Notes under the pieces: model-generated
Seen by the model: only the letters and a program-made list of their open reading frames with translations
Told to the model about the DNA's origin: nothing
Database searches by the model: none
From: UBA7960 sp964348755
GTDB taxonomy: Bacteria > Bacteroidota > Bacteroidia > Bacteroidales > UBA7960
NCBI GenBank assembly: GCA_964348755.1
Contig: CAYGDW010000013.1
Coordinates: 1-57,741 of the forward strand
DNA length: 57,741 nt
Direction: 5' to 3'
Shown: piece by piece, positions 42,347 through 52,284 of the stretch
Layout of the letters: each line of letters opens with the position of its first letter
Position numbering within the stretch: position 1 is the stretch's first letter
Made by a program: the position numbers and the translations under genes

Positions 42347-44122
42347 ATGCGCACACAAATAAGCAATTTTTCATTCAGGAGTTTCAGACCTTTGGGGGTG
42401 GCACTGCTATTTTTTGCAGCTCTTTTTCTTGGGTCGTGCGACAAAACTGAGGAACTGAAGCCGGCGCCCACAATAACTTTAAACCCAATGAGTGCTATGA
42501 ATGCTGCTGGCCAGAAGGTAACCACCAAAATTTCGATCAGCGCTCCTGAAGGCCTCAAGGAACTGCAGGTACTGAAAAACGGAGTGCCGCAGGCACCCAT
42601 TGCCTTTACAGGACAAACCACACTTGATTATGACTTTGAATATACTGTTGATGCATTGCCCAGCGGAAGTGTTATCAACCTTTCGTTTGCCGCAATTGAC
42701 AGCAAGGACAGGCTTTCTGACATTGAGATTTTCAGTGTTACCGTTTTATCAAAACCAATAGTAGAGGTAGCCGAGGGCAACATAACCGGAACTGTAACCT
42801 GGACAGCAGATAAGATTTACCGCCTGAATGGATTTGTAAGGGTAGCAACTGGCGCCCGGCTTAATATTGAGCCAGGTACACTTGTTATAGGCGACCGCCA
42901 ATCGAAAGGTACGCTGATTGTTCAGATGGGTGGACAGATCTTTGCCGAAGGTACAGCCACCAACCCTATAATAATGACTTCAGAAAATGCACCCGGATTT
43001 CGGGAGCCAGGCGACTGGGGCGGGCTGGTTATTTGCGGGCGTGCCCCAAACAACGTAACGGCAGTTACCGGGCAGCCAGTTGAACTCGAAGGCGGTTACG
43101 GCGCTTTTCACGGAGGAACCACACCAAACGACAACTCTGGCGTTCTGCGCTATGTTAGAATTGAGTATGCCGGAATTCCTATAAACCCAAACGAAGAGGT
43201 AAACAGCCTCACTATGGGAAGCGTGGGCTCTGGAACCATTATCGAATACATAATGACATCGCATGGCCTCGACGATGCTTTCGAATGGTTTGGGGGCACA
43301 GTAAATGCAAAATATTTGATAGCATACCGCAACCTAGACGATGATTTTGATGTGGATCTTGGCTATTCAGGCCGCGTACAGTTTGGCCTTTCAATTCGTG
43401 GCGCCGCCCTGGCCGACCAGTCGGGTTCAAATGGTTTTGAGGTTGATAACAATGGTGCCGGAAGCACAGCCGAACCATTCACTTCGGCAATTTTTGCTAA
43501 TATTAGTGTAATTGGACCCAAGAAAAACCGCGATACACCTATCAGCCTTCAGTTTCAGAATGCCGCTCAGCTTAGAAGAAACTCACGCATAAGCATATAC
43601 AACTCATACATGACCGGGTACCCCAACGGTTTGTTTATTGACGACGACCGCCCGGGATCAGGACAGGCTGCTCTGGACGGGCAACTTCAGATACGCAATG
43701 TTTACCTTGCCGGTGTTGAACACTGGGGCGGAAATGGCTACGGATCGGCCGGAACACTATTTACAGGCGCTCCTTCAATGGGGGCTCAACACCCAAACAA
43801 CCCAAGAGGTGTGGCACTCCGAAGCCATTCAAACTTCCCCGGAGGGCAAGCTGCTTACGAAACCTGGTTCAATACTGCTTCCTTTAACAACCACCAAATT
43901 GCACGATGGGAAACCCTGGGAATTCACGAAAGTATGTTCGACCTGGGTGCCCCAACACTGATCCTGAATAGCAACTCAATGTTGTTAAATGCCGCAAAGT
44001 GGGATAATACACCAAAAGCCGACAGTTTCTTTCAACAGGTACCTTTTGTTGGTGCTTTCGGCACAACTAACTGGACCCAGGGATGGGCCGAATGGAATAG
44101 CCATATTGTAAGATATTTTTAA
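42347..44122 (+). CDS. beta-helix-type surface lipoprotein
   Basis: A lipobox ending FLGSC (Cys31) makes it a lipoprotein, probably at the cell surface. Residues of about 45-140 form an Ig-like domain (LKELQVLKNGVPQAPIAFTG). The remainder resembles a right-handed beta-helix with repeated short strands, including GTLVIGDRQSKGTLIVQMGG, WGGLVICGRAP, SHGLDDAFEWFGGTVNAKYL and YRNLDDDFDVDLGYSG. It lacks enzymatic signatures I can name. Gene order and a shared operator suggest it works with the TonB receptor, perhaps as ligand-binding partner. Length 591 aa. Confidence 0.82.
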   Translation: MRTQISNFSFRSFRPLGVALLFFAALFLGSCDKTEELKPAPTITLNPMSAMNAAGQKVTTKISISAPEGLKELQVLKNGVPQAPIAFTGQTTLDYDFEYTVDALPSGSVINLSFAAIDSKDRLSDIEIFSVTVLSKPIVEVAEGNITGTVTWTADKIYRLNGFVRVATGARLNIEPGTLVIGDRQSKGTLIVQMGGQIFAEGTATNPIIMTSENAPGFREPGDWGGLVICGRAPNNVTAVTGQPVELEGGYGAFHGGTTPNDNSGVLRYVRIEYAGIPINPNEEVNSLTMGSVGSGTIIEYIMTSHGLDDAFEWFGGTVNAKYLIAYRNLDDDFDVDLGYSGRVQFGLSIRGAALADQSGSNGFEVDNNGAGSTAEPFTSAIFANISVIGPKKNRDTPISLQFQNAAQLRRNSRISIYNSYMTGYPNGLFIDDDRPGSGQAALDGQLQIRNVYLAGVEHWGGNGYGSAGTLFTGAPSMGAQHPNNPRGVALRSHSNFPGGQAAYETWFNTASFNNHQIARWETLGIHESMFDLGAPTLILNSNSMLLNAAKWDNTPKADSFFQQVPFVGAFGTTNWTQGWAEWNSHIVRYF

Positions 44123-44133
44123 AACTTTAAAAT

Positions 44134-44177
44134 GAAAAAGCAAAAGTCGGGACAATAATCCCGACTTTTGCTTTTTA
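44134..44177 (+). terminator. strong intrinsic terminator after the beta-helix lipoprotein gene
   Basis: AAAAAGCAAAAGTCGGGA pairs with TCCCGACTTTTGCTTTTT around CAATAA: an 18-bp perfect stem, with A-rich and T-rich ends. Confidence 0.9.
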
Positions 44178-44192
44178 AAGAAACTGCGTGAC

Positions 44193-44771
44193 ATGTTCCA
44201 TAAACCTATTCAGATTATTTTACTTTTGGCTACAATATTGGCTGGCTGCAATTTTTCAATACAAAAAGATAACAAGGAGACTGCCATTCAAGATTTCGGC
44301 ATTGAAAATTACATTGCCACAGATCAAATTGACACCCTTTTGACTGACCTTGCCACCTATATAGGAGTAAAACCCCGCATTGCTACCAGCCAGACCAGAT
44401 TTGAGCCGCAGTATCGTCAGTTTTACGTTCAGCAGGCCAGGCAATTTAAAATGGTGTTTTTTTTTGTAAATGACCAGGGCGAGCATTTTTATTACCTTAT
44501 CAGGCCTGCCCGCTCTACCCATGGAAATACCCGCGGTGTTGGCGGAAAATTCAGATTCGCGAAACAAAAGATTACCGATTTTGAGGAGATTTTCAACACA
44601 CCTGTTCATAAACCTGAAAAACTTTTTGAAATAGGCTCAGAACTTTTTCGGGAAATGATAAATACCGGCAATGTTGACCGCTTCATTGGCAACCGGGAAT
44701 ATATTGAATGGCCCGATGGGCGCCTTAAATACCACAAAGGCCTCTATGAGTGGCGATATGATGTTGAATAA
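44193..44771 (+). CDS. small lipoprotein, 192 aa, unknown function
   Basis: A lipobox LAGC (Cys19) follows a short hydrophobic signal, so it is membrane-anchored. The mature part is rich in basic and aromatic residues with FVNDQGEHFYYLIRPARS and FRFAKQKITDFEEIFNTPV; the C-terminus ends LYEWRYDVE. I do not recognise a family. It starts right after the strong terminator of the previous gene, so it must have its own promoter, unless readthrough occurs. A terminator follows immediately. Confidence 0.75.
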   Translation: MFHKPIQIILLLATILAGCNFSIQKDNKETAIQDFGIENYIATDQIDTLLTDLATYIGVKPRIATSQTRFEPQYRQFYVQQARQFKMVFFFVNDQGEHFYYLIRPARSTHGNTRGVGGKFRFAKQKITDFEEIFNTPVHKPEKLFEIGSELFREMINTGNVDRFIGNREYIEWPDGRLKYHKGLYEWRYDVE

Positions 44772-44801
44772 AAAAAGCCCTGGAACACTCCGGGGCTTTT
44801 T
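44770..44801. terminator. intrinsic terminator between convergent genes
   Basis: AAAAAAGCCCTGG and CCGGGGCTTTTT arms around AACACT. The A-rich and T-rich flanks let it act for the small lipoprotein (plus) and possibly PorP/SprF (minus). Confidence 0.82.
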
Positions 44802-44833
44802 CATTGAAAACAAAAACCGGGGGTTTATTCAAC

Positions 44834-45883
44834 TTAGTCGGGACAAGGAAGCATTTTTGGTCGGCGGTTTGGCGGGCCCTGGTTAAAATGGTAAATGATT
44901 GAGATTTCATGCGAGCCGCCGGTTGAGTTTATCAGCCTCGAAATGGTCATATCGTAGCTGTAACCAACCCGTATATCTTTGGTGCGAAGGCCTACCATGG
45001 CCACAATGGCATCGTTGTTGAAAAGGCCATGCACATGGTTATTAAAAATGGGAATTCCGCGGTAGAGCAGGCCCAGTGAAATAGGGTTTCTACTCCAGTA
45101 AACTCCGGCATCGAGCTGATTATACTTACCCTGGTTGCGATACAATACAGCCAGTGAAATGCTTTCGCCCACATCGCCCCTTAAATTGCCGCCATAATCG
45201 AACCGGTATCCGCCAAAGATGGAGTATTTAACCGGGATTCTGCTTTTTTGCTCATTGAGCATACTTTGATTGGGGCGCATCAGGTGGTCAAGTGTAATTC
45301 CGGCCCAGGCATTTGACGAATAAGCCATTATGGATGAAGAGGCATCGAAATAGCCTACCCTGTCGATGGCAAGGTCGTTAATAAGTGGGTTAAATGTAGA
45401 GGGGTTATGGTTTCCGCTTAGTTGAAGCTGATCGCCAAAGGTGAGTCTGTAAAAATCGATGGTGCGCTCGCTATAGCTGAAAGCAAGTCCGGGGCGCATG
45501 GTCCAGCGGTGGCCTAACTGAAAGTTGTAGGAATAAAGCAGGCTGGCAGTATTATTTGCTAACCTCCCAGTGCCGGCCTGGTCGCGGGCAATCAGAATAC
45601 CTGCTCCGCTACGGTAATTGTGGAAATAATGGTCGAAGGAAAAAGCATACGTTACGAATGCCCCGGGAATTGATGGCCATTGATTGCGGTAGTTCATTAC
45701 CACCCGGCTGCCGTCGGTGCCTCCTGCAAATGAGGGTGCTATGTACAGGGGCGCGGCATAGAACTGCGAAAACTGCGGATCCTGTGCTTTCAACGGAATA
45801 ACACCCGGCCCGTGTGCCATCAAGGCCAGGAGTACGATTCCAGGCATTAGGCCAAGGTGGTATGTTTTTCGCTTTTTGTCCAT
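44834..45883 (-). CDS. PorP/SprF-family outer-membrane protein of type IX secretion
   Basis: A beta-barrel family needed for attaching or secreting large CHU_C-bearing cargo in type IX secretion. A signal ending LKAQ is followed by the hallmark DPQFSQFYAAPLYIAPSFAG, and by VVMNYRNQWPSIPGAFVTYA, GAGILIARDQAGTGRL and LGHRWTMRPGLAFSY. Length 349 aa. It lies 39 bases downstream of the giant PKD protein gene on the same strand. Such cargo/SprF pairs are common in this phylum and suggest dedicated service. Confidence 0.93.
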   Translation of the reverse strand: MDKKRKTYHLGLMPGIVLLALMAHGPGVIPLKAQDPQFSQFYAAPLYIAPSFAGGTDGSRVVMNYRNQWPSIPGAFVTYAFSFDHYFHNYRSGAGILIARDQAGTGRLANNTASLLYSYNFQLGHRWTMRPGLAFSYSERTIDFYRLTFGDQLQLSGNHNPSTFNPLINDLAIDRVGYFDASSSIMAYSSNAWAGITLDHLMRPNQSMLNEQKSRIPVKYSIFGGYRFDYGGNLRGDVGESISLAVLYRNQGKYNQLDAGVYWSRNPISLGLLYRGIPIFNNHVHGLFNNDAIVAMVGLRTKDIRVGYSYDMTISRLINSTGGSHEISIIYHFNQGPPNRRPKMLPCPD

Positions 45884-45922
45884 TTTTTTTGCTTTAGGCG
45901 TAAATTTTTCCCGGAATAAAAT

Positions 45923-48900
45923 TTATCTGATTAATGTAACGTCGCCTGCCTTTATCATTTTTCTGCCTGTTCCGGCACAGGTGTACCAAACCTTCCATAC
46001 ATACACATCCATTTTCGACAACCTGCCACGATAGTAACCATCCCAGCCAATTTCAAGGTTTTCGGTTCGAAAAATCAGTTCACCCCAACGGGTGTATATT
46101 TCCATTACATAGTCTTCTATGCCAGTATAAACAGGAAAAAAAACATGGTTTCGGGCATCACCTGGTGTGTAAGAGCCTCCACCAGGGCCATTTACATCGG
46201 GGGTAAATGCATTGGGAAAAAACAGCACGCAATCCTCCTCAGCCCCGGCCGCTCCAACAGTAATCCTGGTATCGTAGCAAACCGGTACGGTATTGTTGCC
46301 AACAGTTAGTTTAATATTGTATGACCCCGCTTGCTGATAATAATGCAATGGTTCAAACTCATTGCTTTGGTTTCCATCGCCAAAATCCCATATCCATGTA
46401 TGAGCAAAACTCGACAGGTTAATGAGTTGAATTGGCTCATAAGGTATGGTAACATACTGTGGTGTTATCCTGAAATCGGCAATTGGAGGCTGATGCACAG
46501 TAATGGTTTGAAAGGTTGAGTCAACCCCACCCTGACCAAAAACAAGCAATTTTACCTGGTACATGCCAGGTTTTCTAAATATATGAACCGGGCTTGCCTG
46601 ATCAGAAGTCTGGCCATTGCCAAAATCCCAATGGTATGAAAGGCCGTATAGACTTTTGTTGTTAAATTTTACTTCAAAAGGAGGGCAACCCTTTGAAACC
46701 GATTGAAACTCAACCTTAGGTCTGGGAGCTTTAATAACCACCTGCCTGGTAATATTGTCGCTGCACCACTGGTTTTCAACCTTAAGGTTTACGTTATAAA
46801 TGCGGGTCGAATAATCGTTGTTTGTCCACAGGTAAGCATGTGTAAAGATTCCCGGGTCCTGATCAAAACTCCTTACTGAGCCATCGTCGAGATTCCAGGT
46901 GTAGCGCCACTGGCCAGGCAGTGAGTGATTTGCAAAAGCCACCGATGTGCTGGGGTAGGTTTGAATATAAGGATTGGCCGAAAAGTCGGCAACTGGTCGG
47001 GGATAAACTGTAACCCGTTTGGTTATAACATCCTGACAACCAAAACGCGAAGATGCAGTGAGCCTTACGTCATAATTTGTAGTTTGCTGGTTGAAAGCAA
47101 AAAAATGCTGGCCCGGATTTAACCCAACAGACTGGGTATTGTCGTCAAAATCCCATTCAAACCGGTTGGCATTGAGGGTTTTGTTTACAAAGCCGAGTTC
47201 AAGTGGAGTGCATCCTGCAAACTGCCCGTTGGCCGTAGTAAAATCAGCCATAACTTCAGGAAAAACCCTCACTGTCCGTGTAAAATTTTGGCTGCATCCC
47301 CATTGGTTCGATGCCCGCAGGGTTACAGGTAAAGTGGCAATGGTATCGGTAAGGTTTTTGAAAGTCCAGTTGAATTTGGCATTGCCGTTTGAGTTGCCTT
47401 CTGCTCCAAAGGTCCAGGCAAATTGTGTGGCTCCAGTTGATATGTTTTCAATTTCGACGGCCAATGGCGAACATCCTTGCAGTGTATTCAGACTGAAATT
47501 TGACGAAGGCTTGGGATAAACGGTAATGGTGCGGCTGATTTGCGACAGGCAACCATACTGATTCTGTGCAAGCAGGCTTACCGGGTAGTGCATAGGGTTT
47601 GTTTGGCTGTTATTTATGAAAACATGCCTGGGCTGATTTTCGTTGGCAAATACCCCATCGCCAAAATTCCATGTAAATAAATTTCCGCCCTGGGTATGGT
47701 TTATAAAGTCAACACTCAATGGGTGGCAACCCTCTAAATTGCCACCAAAATTTGCCTCAACTGCCGGATATGCAGCTACCTGGCGCGCAAAATTATCATT
47801 GCATCCGTATTGGTTATGCACTTCGAGCGAAACTGTAAACCAGCCTATGCCCTGGCCGGCAGGCTGCACAAAAATATTGCTCACCGGCCCGGCAACATTT
47901 GAAGTGTTTCCATCGCCAAAAGACCAGTTGTAGTTCGAGGCACCCACCGATAAATCGGTAAAACGCACAGCGAAAGGGCTGCATGCCGGGTCTCCGGGGG
48001 CATCAAACAAAGCCTTAGGCCGGGGGAAGACCTCTATTGTAACCTCAACCGAATCGCGGCAACCATATATATTAGCGGCTCTTAGGCTTGTAGTGTAAAA
48101 TGCCGATTGGGTATGGCTGAAATTATTAAATACATGGGTTTGAAAGGCATCCTGAATTACAGAAGAGCTGCCATCGCCATAATTCCAGGAGTAAGGAATG
48201 GTGGCAGTAGCCCCCAGGCTAAGGTTTTGGATCTGGGCGCTAAATGGGTGGCAGCCAGCCATTAGCGGAAGTTCTACCTTGGCTTGAACCATTGGAAATA
48301 CCATTACGTTCAATGACACGGTATCCTGACAACCAAAGTCGTTTAAAACCAAAAGGTGGGGTTTGAATTGGAGCAGGTTGCCGGAAGTGTTCATAAAGGT
48401 ATGCAGCAGGTTGCCCGGGGGTGCATTTTGCGCAGGCCCATTACCAAAACTCCATATATTTGCGGTATTGCCAATTGAATGGTCAATCAGCGACACTTCA
48501 AATGGGGCACATCCCTGGGTTTGTGGAATCTCAAAAGCTGCATGAGGTTTTGGGAACACCGTAACTGGTAGCGAAAAGGTGTCGTGGCAATTGAATTGAG
48601 AAACCGCCAAAAGTTGAACATCGAACAAAGCCTGGGTGGTATGGCTTTGGTTTAGAAAAGTTCGGGTGGGGTTCATGTTGGTTGAAGTTCCACCATCGCC
48701 AAAGTCCCACAGAAAATTGCTTCCCCCTTCCGACAAGTTGCTGAAAACCACTTCGAGAGGGTGGCAACCCGATTGTTCCATCGCAAACTGAGCTATTACC
48801 TGAGGCAAAATGGTTATTTGGCGGGTTACCAGTTTTTGGCAGTTAAAGTCGTTTTGTACCAGCAATGAGACATTATAATTTAGCGGAAGCGCACCTGAAT

Positions 48901-51757
48901 TATTATAAATATGGCGCACCTGACTTTCATTGGAAGTGGATGCAAAACCATCGCCAAAATTCCAGACAAAGCTCGTGGCACCAATTGCCTGATTGTAGAA
49001 AATAACTTCGTAGGGTGCACATACCTCAGCCGAGTCAAAAACAAAACCGGCTTCAATACGTGGATATACCGTAATCTGAACTTCAGAACTATCCACACAA
49101 CCAAATTCGGAAATAGCCATGAGGCTTACATTGAAAATTGCCGGCACGGCAGAATCGGGGTTGTTAAACTCAAATACAGGAGCTATGCCTGAAGAGGTAC
49201 CTGCCCCATTGCCAAAATCCCAGAAAAAGTTTCTTGCACCCACCGAAAGGTTTTGAAAATTTACAGTAAGAGGGTTACAACCTTCAGTGGCATCGGGCAC
49301 AAACCTTGCTTCTACAAATGGGTAAACCGTTACAGGCCTCATAACCACATCAGAACAACCATAATTATTTGAAACAGTAAGACTGATATTAAATACCTTA
49401 GGGGTGTTCGAAAAATTTTCAAGCCCGTAAACAAAACTGGCTGCATTATAATTCTGCACCGGATGGCCGTCGTCAAAGTTCCAGATGTGGTGAGTAGCGC
49501 CAATAGAATTATTGGTAATTTCGAGGTTGTAGGGATGGCATTTTTCGGGAGGATTAAATTCAAATGCTGCTTTAATAAATGGTTTCACAACAACCTGCAG
49601 GGTGTCAAAATCTTCGCAACCGAATTGCGAGCGGGCCATAAGCACAACATTATAAGTAATCTCCTTATCAGTATAATTTTGAAAAACGTGAGTGGGCGCG
49701 GCCTCAACCGACGATGCTCCCTCGCCAAACTGCCATAAGTAGGTTTGAGCGCCCCGGCTGAAGTTTTCAAAATTAACAGTTAGCGGTGCACAACCGCTTG
49801 CGCTGAAACCCGCCAATGCCTTAATTTCAGGGTAAATGGTTAGCCTTGTAACCATGGTGTCAACACAAAAGAAATCATTGCGGCCAATCAACGAAATAAC
49901 CAAATGTTGCGCTGTGTCAGAATTATTTATATAGGTATGGGTAAATGTATTAAAGCCAATATTTAGAACGGTTCCGTCGCCCAGGCGCCACTCATAATGC
50001 TCTACGCCAATAGATTCGTTTACAATGTTAATTTCAAAGGGAGAACAGCCAATTGAATTATCAACACTGAAAAGGGCGTGCAAAGGATCAGTTACCCTTA
50101 CTGTAACGCTTGCCGAATCGATTAAACCACAGGCCCCGCTTGCCACCACAGTATAGTGCATGGTGGTGTCAGGAAAAGCAATGGGGGTCCGGCTGAACGG
50201 GTTATCAAGGAAATCGGGCGGGCTCCATTTATAAGTAATACCCCCGCCAGCAATTAACTGAACCCGCTGTCCGTAGCATATTGCTTCGAAATCGGTGCCC
50301 GACTCAACTATCATACTGGTTGCTTTTACCTGGTTGAAATCGGAAAAATAACCGTACATGGTTCCTGAAACGTGGCCTCCGTTGATTATGGCAAGGTGAA
50401 AAAGATCTTTCGTGTTTTCGATAAAGCTGGCCACCCCAGCTGATATTTCATTGGTAAATTCGAACTCGGCGGCCAGCCACTGTGTGGTACCCGGCACCGG
50501 ATTAAAAGCCGAAGCAGGCACCATGGTGGTGCTACCGTTTAATATAAAACCATCTTCGGCACCCCTCCTTACCATTATGTTCAGAAAAAACCGTTCAACC
50601 ACTCCGAGTTGATTTACCCCTTCTTTAGAACGGGTAAATGAAATCTGGCTTGAGCCATTGCAAAAATCGACCGGGGGCAGCACAGCTCCACCCATTTCGC
50701 AGCCAAATCCGGCCACATGAAAAACCAGCGATGGATGCGTGGTTTGTACGTGGTGGGTCTGATTGGCCAGTTGCAAACGATGTTGCTGGCCTTCGTGAAT
50801 CATCCCTACATACGTCCCATCAATGTATATTTCGGTATTGTTTTGAGTTGCCAGAATATAGGCCGATTCATTCATATTGGCATTAAGCCTTCCGCGCATC
50901 ACTATGTACTCCCTTCCCAAAATATTAACCGGAACCAACTGGTCGCCAACCAGGTCCTGGCATGAACCATTCGGATATGCATCAACCGAATCGTCGCTAA
51001 CAGTAATGGCAATTGGTTTATCAGCCACAACCTTAGTTCCGGCAAGTCTGTTCTGAGGCAACTGGCCTGTAAGGGGGAATGACCCGCCAGGAAAAATCCA
51101 GTTTGGAGCTACTGCATAAGTCTGACCCCGGTTTAAAGTAACCACAATGGTCGAACCGGCTAAATGCGGATTGGCCTGATCTCCACTGTACGCATTTCGC
51201 GTGGGGGCAATTCTTACCACGGTATTGTCGTGCGTTGCCACTATATTAATGGTCGAAAATGGACGTGGCCAGTAGTTTCCGTTGCGATATGTATTTTGAA
51301 AAGGCACATAAAATTCGGTGCCAAGGGCGTTTTTACCTTTGAGCGAAAAAATATCCGGATTGTAAAAAGTTCCAACTTCAAAATAAGCAGTAATCGGCGT
51401 GGTTGAAGTAATACGAATGCCACGGTTTTCGATGTTGTTTGGCATATCATGCCATATCTGGGCATGAAGGTTTGAAAGGTCTTCGGTATGCGCCGAGTTT
51501 GCCGGAAGGTTAATTTCAATGGGAGTAAACAAAGGGTTGGCAGGCATTTCAATTCTAATTTGAGCAGGCAGGCTCATGCTGGCAAATCGCAGGAAAAATT
51601 TCCTCCCGCCAAAAAATGCAGGATTGGAGGGATCAAAACCATGCCCGATTGTAACCCTTGGGGCTACAAACCAAAATTCAGTGTCGGTCTGGGCTCTGAT
51701 TTGGCCCAAACCACACAAAAGCAACAAAAGCAGTAATAATGGTCTTGTTTTGCCCAT
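45923..51757 (-). CDS. giant secreted PKD-repeat protein with CHU_C (type B) C-terminal domain
   Basis: A signal peptide (MGKTRPLLLLLLLLCGLGQ, cleavage after RAQ) starts at ATG 51757, preferred to a TTG eleven codons upstream. Residues of about 30-480 resemble an IgGFc-binding N-terminal domain (WFVAPRVTIGHGFDP). I count fifteen PKD modules, each about 90 residues and built on C-x-P-F/L, SxGAxxxxWxFGDG and VTVYP. The last 95 or so residues are a gliding-motility-associated (CHU_C) domain: FFPNAFTPDVNG, MEIYTRWGELIF, VYVWKVWYTC. This is the type B sorting signal for type IX secretion. It is probably a surface adhesin or matrix fibre of about 1,944 residues; the ligand is unknown. Confidence 0.93.
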   Translation of the reverse strand: MGKTRPLLLLLLLLCGLGQIRAQTDTEFWFVAPRVTIGHGFDPSNPAFFGGRKFFLRFASMSLPAQIRIEMPANPLFTPIEINLPANSAHTEDLSNLHAQIWHDMPNNIENRGIRITSTTPITAYFEVGTFYNPDIFSLKGKNALGTEFYVPFQNTYRNGNYWPRPFSTINIVATHDNTVVRIAPTRNAYSGDQANPHLAGSTIVVTLNRGQTYAVAPNWIFPGGSFPLTGQLPQNRLAGTKVVADKPIAITVSDDSVDAYPNGSCQDLVGDQLVPVNILGREYIVMRGRLNANMNESAYILATQNNTEIYIDGTYVGMIHEGQQHRLQLANQTHHVQTTHPSLVFHVAGFGCEMGGAVLPPVDFCNGSSQISFTRSKEGVNQLGVVERFFLNIMVRRGAEDGFILNGSTTMVPASAFNPVPGTTQWLAAEFEFTNEISAGVASFIENTKDLFHLAIINGGHVSGTMYGYFSDFNQVKATSMIVESGTDFEAICYGQRVQLIAGGGITYKWSPPDFLDNPFSRTPIAFPDTTMHYTVVASGACGLIDSASVTVRVTDPLHALFSVDNSIGCSPFEINIVNESIGVEHYEWRLGDGTVLNIGFNTFTHTYINNSDTAQHLVISLIGRNDFFCVDTMVTRLTIYPEIKALAGFSASGCAPLTVNFENFSRGAQTYLWQFGEGASSVEAAPTHVFQNYTDKEITYNVVLMARSQFGCEDFDTLQVVVKPFIKAAFEFNPPEKCHPYNLEITNNSIGATHHIWNFDDGHPVQNYNAASFVYGLENFSNTPKVFNISLTVSNNYGCSDVVMRPVTVYPFVEARFVPDATEGCNPLTVNFQNLSVGARNFFWDFGNGAGTSSGIAPVFEFNNPDSAVPAIFNVSLMAISEFGCVDSSEVQITVYPRIEAGFVFDSAEVCAPYEVIFYNQAIGATSFVWNFGDGFASTSNESQVRHIYNNSGALPLNYNVSLLVQNDFNCQKLVTRQITILPQVIAQFAMEQSGCHPLEVVFSNLSEGGSNFLWDFGDGGTSTNMNPTRTFLNQSHTTQALFDVQLLAVSQFNCHDTFSLPVTVFPKPHAAFEIPQTQGCAPFEVSLIDHSIGNTANIWSFGNGPAQNAPPGNLLHTFMNTSGNLLQFKPHLLVLNDFGCQDTVSLNVMVFPMVQAKVELPLMAGCHPFSAQIQNLSLGATATIPYSWNYGDGSSSVIQDAFQTHVFNNFSHTQSAFYTTSLRAANIYGCRDSVEVTIEVFPRPKALFDAPGDPACSPFAVRFTDLSVGASNYNWSFGDGNTSNVAGPVSNIFVQPAGQGIGWFTVSLEVHNQYGCNDNFARQVAAYPAVEANFGGNLEGCHPLSVDFINHTQGGNLFTWNFGDGVFANENQPRHVFINNSQTNPMHYPVSLLAQNQYGCLSQISRTITVYPKPSSNFSLNTLQGCSPLAVEIENISTGATQFAWTFGAEGNSNGNAKFNWTFKNLTDTIATLPVTLRASNQWGCSQNFTRTVRVFPEVMADFTTANGQFAGCTPLELGFVNKTLNANRFEWDFDDNTQSVGLNPGQHFFAFNQQTTNYDVRLTASSRFGCQDVITKRVTVYPRPVADFSANPYIQTYPSTSVAFANHSLPGQWRYTWNLDDGSVRSFDQDPGIFTHAYLWTNNDYSTRIYNVNLKVENQWCSDNITRQVVIKAPRPKVEFQSVSKGCPPFEVKFNNKSLYGLSYHWDFGNGQTSDQASPVHIFRKPGMYQVKLLVFGQGGVDSTFQTITVHQPPIADFRITPQYVTIPYEPIQLINLSSFAHTWIWDFGDGNQSNEFEPLHYYQQAGSYNIKLTVGNNTVPVCYDTRITVGAAGAEEDCVLFFPNAFTPDVNGPGGGSYTPGDARNHVFFPVYTGIEDYVMEIYTRWGELIFRTENLEIGWDGYYRGRLSKMDVYVWKVWYTCAGTGRKMIKAGDVTLIR

Positions 51758-52284
51758 GAAACGCTTTTTGTTCTTAGCATAGCGTGGCAAATAAAACCTT
51801 CCCCCGGTATTTAAATGCTTTCGCTTAAACTAAATTTATTTCATATACACCCCTTTTACACTATCCTTTCAAAAGTAAGTAGGCGCAACATTGCATAAAA
51901 GCGTATTAACACTACATTTTAACAAACCGAAATTCATTAATAACCCGATAGTTTTCTACGGGACAAGAAATGGTTCAGTTTTTTTGAAACTACTGACTCC
52001 TTTTGTTATAAATCTGCCGGTCGGTTTTTCAGTAATTTTGTGCTACTTTTGTGTATAATTACCATTTTGCCCGATAAAAAACGAGTTTCTGCCCTAACTT
52101 TCACAACGACACCTTTTCGCAGATTTTAGGGAGTTTTGAGGGTGGTGGCCACAAAAAAGCCTCTCTTAAAACGCAAATGCCTGGTGTTTCGAAAAACACG
52201 AAAAAATGAAAACCAAAATAATTGAATTGGTAAATTTTACCGGATAAAAGGAATTTAAAAACACGTTACAGACAAGAAAGCAAT
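51758..52284. other. divergent intergenic region and long sucA leader
   Basis: Two -7-like elements face right, TAATTTTG (52033-52040) and TACTTTTG (52044-52051), with no good -33. Transcription would start near 52045-52056, leaving a leader of about 230 bases before sucA. A possible hairpin pairs CCCTAA (52092-52097) with TTAGGG (52126-52131). No coding region is seen. Confidence 0.45.

Noticed and set aside
45923..51757. Tandem DNA repeats or CRISPR-like array in the giant gene
   Set aside because: The repeats are diverged PKD protein modules; at DNA level they are not regular and there are no spacers. No CRISPR array exists in the window.
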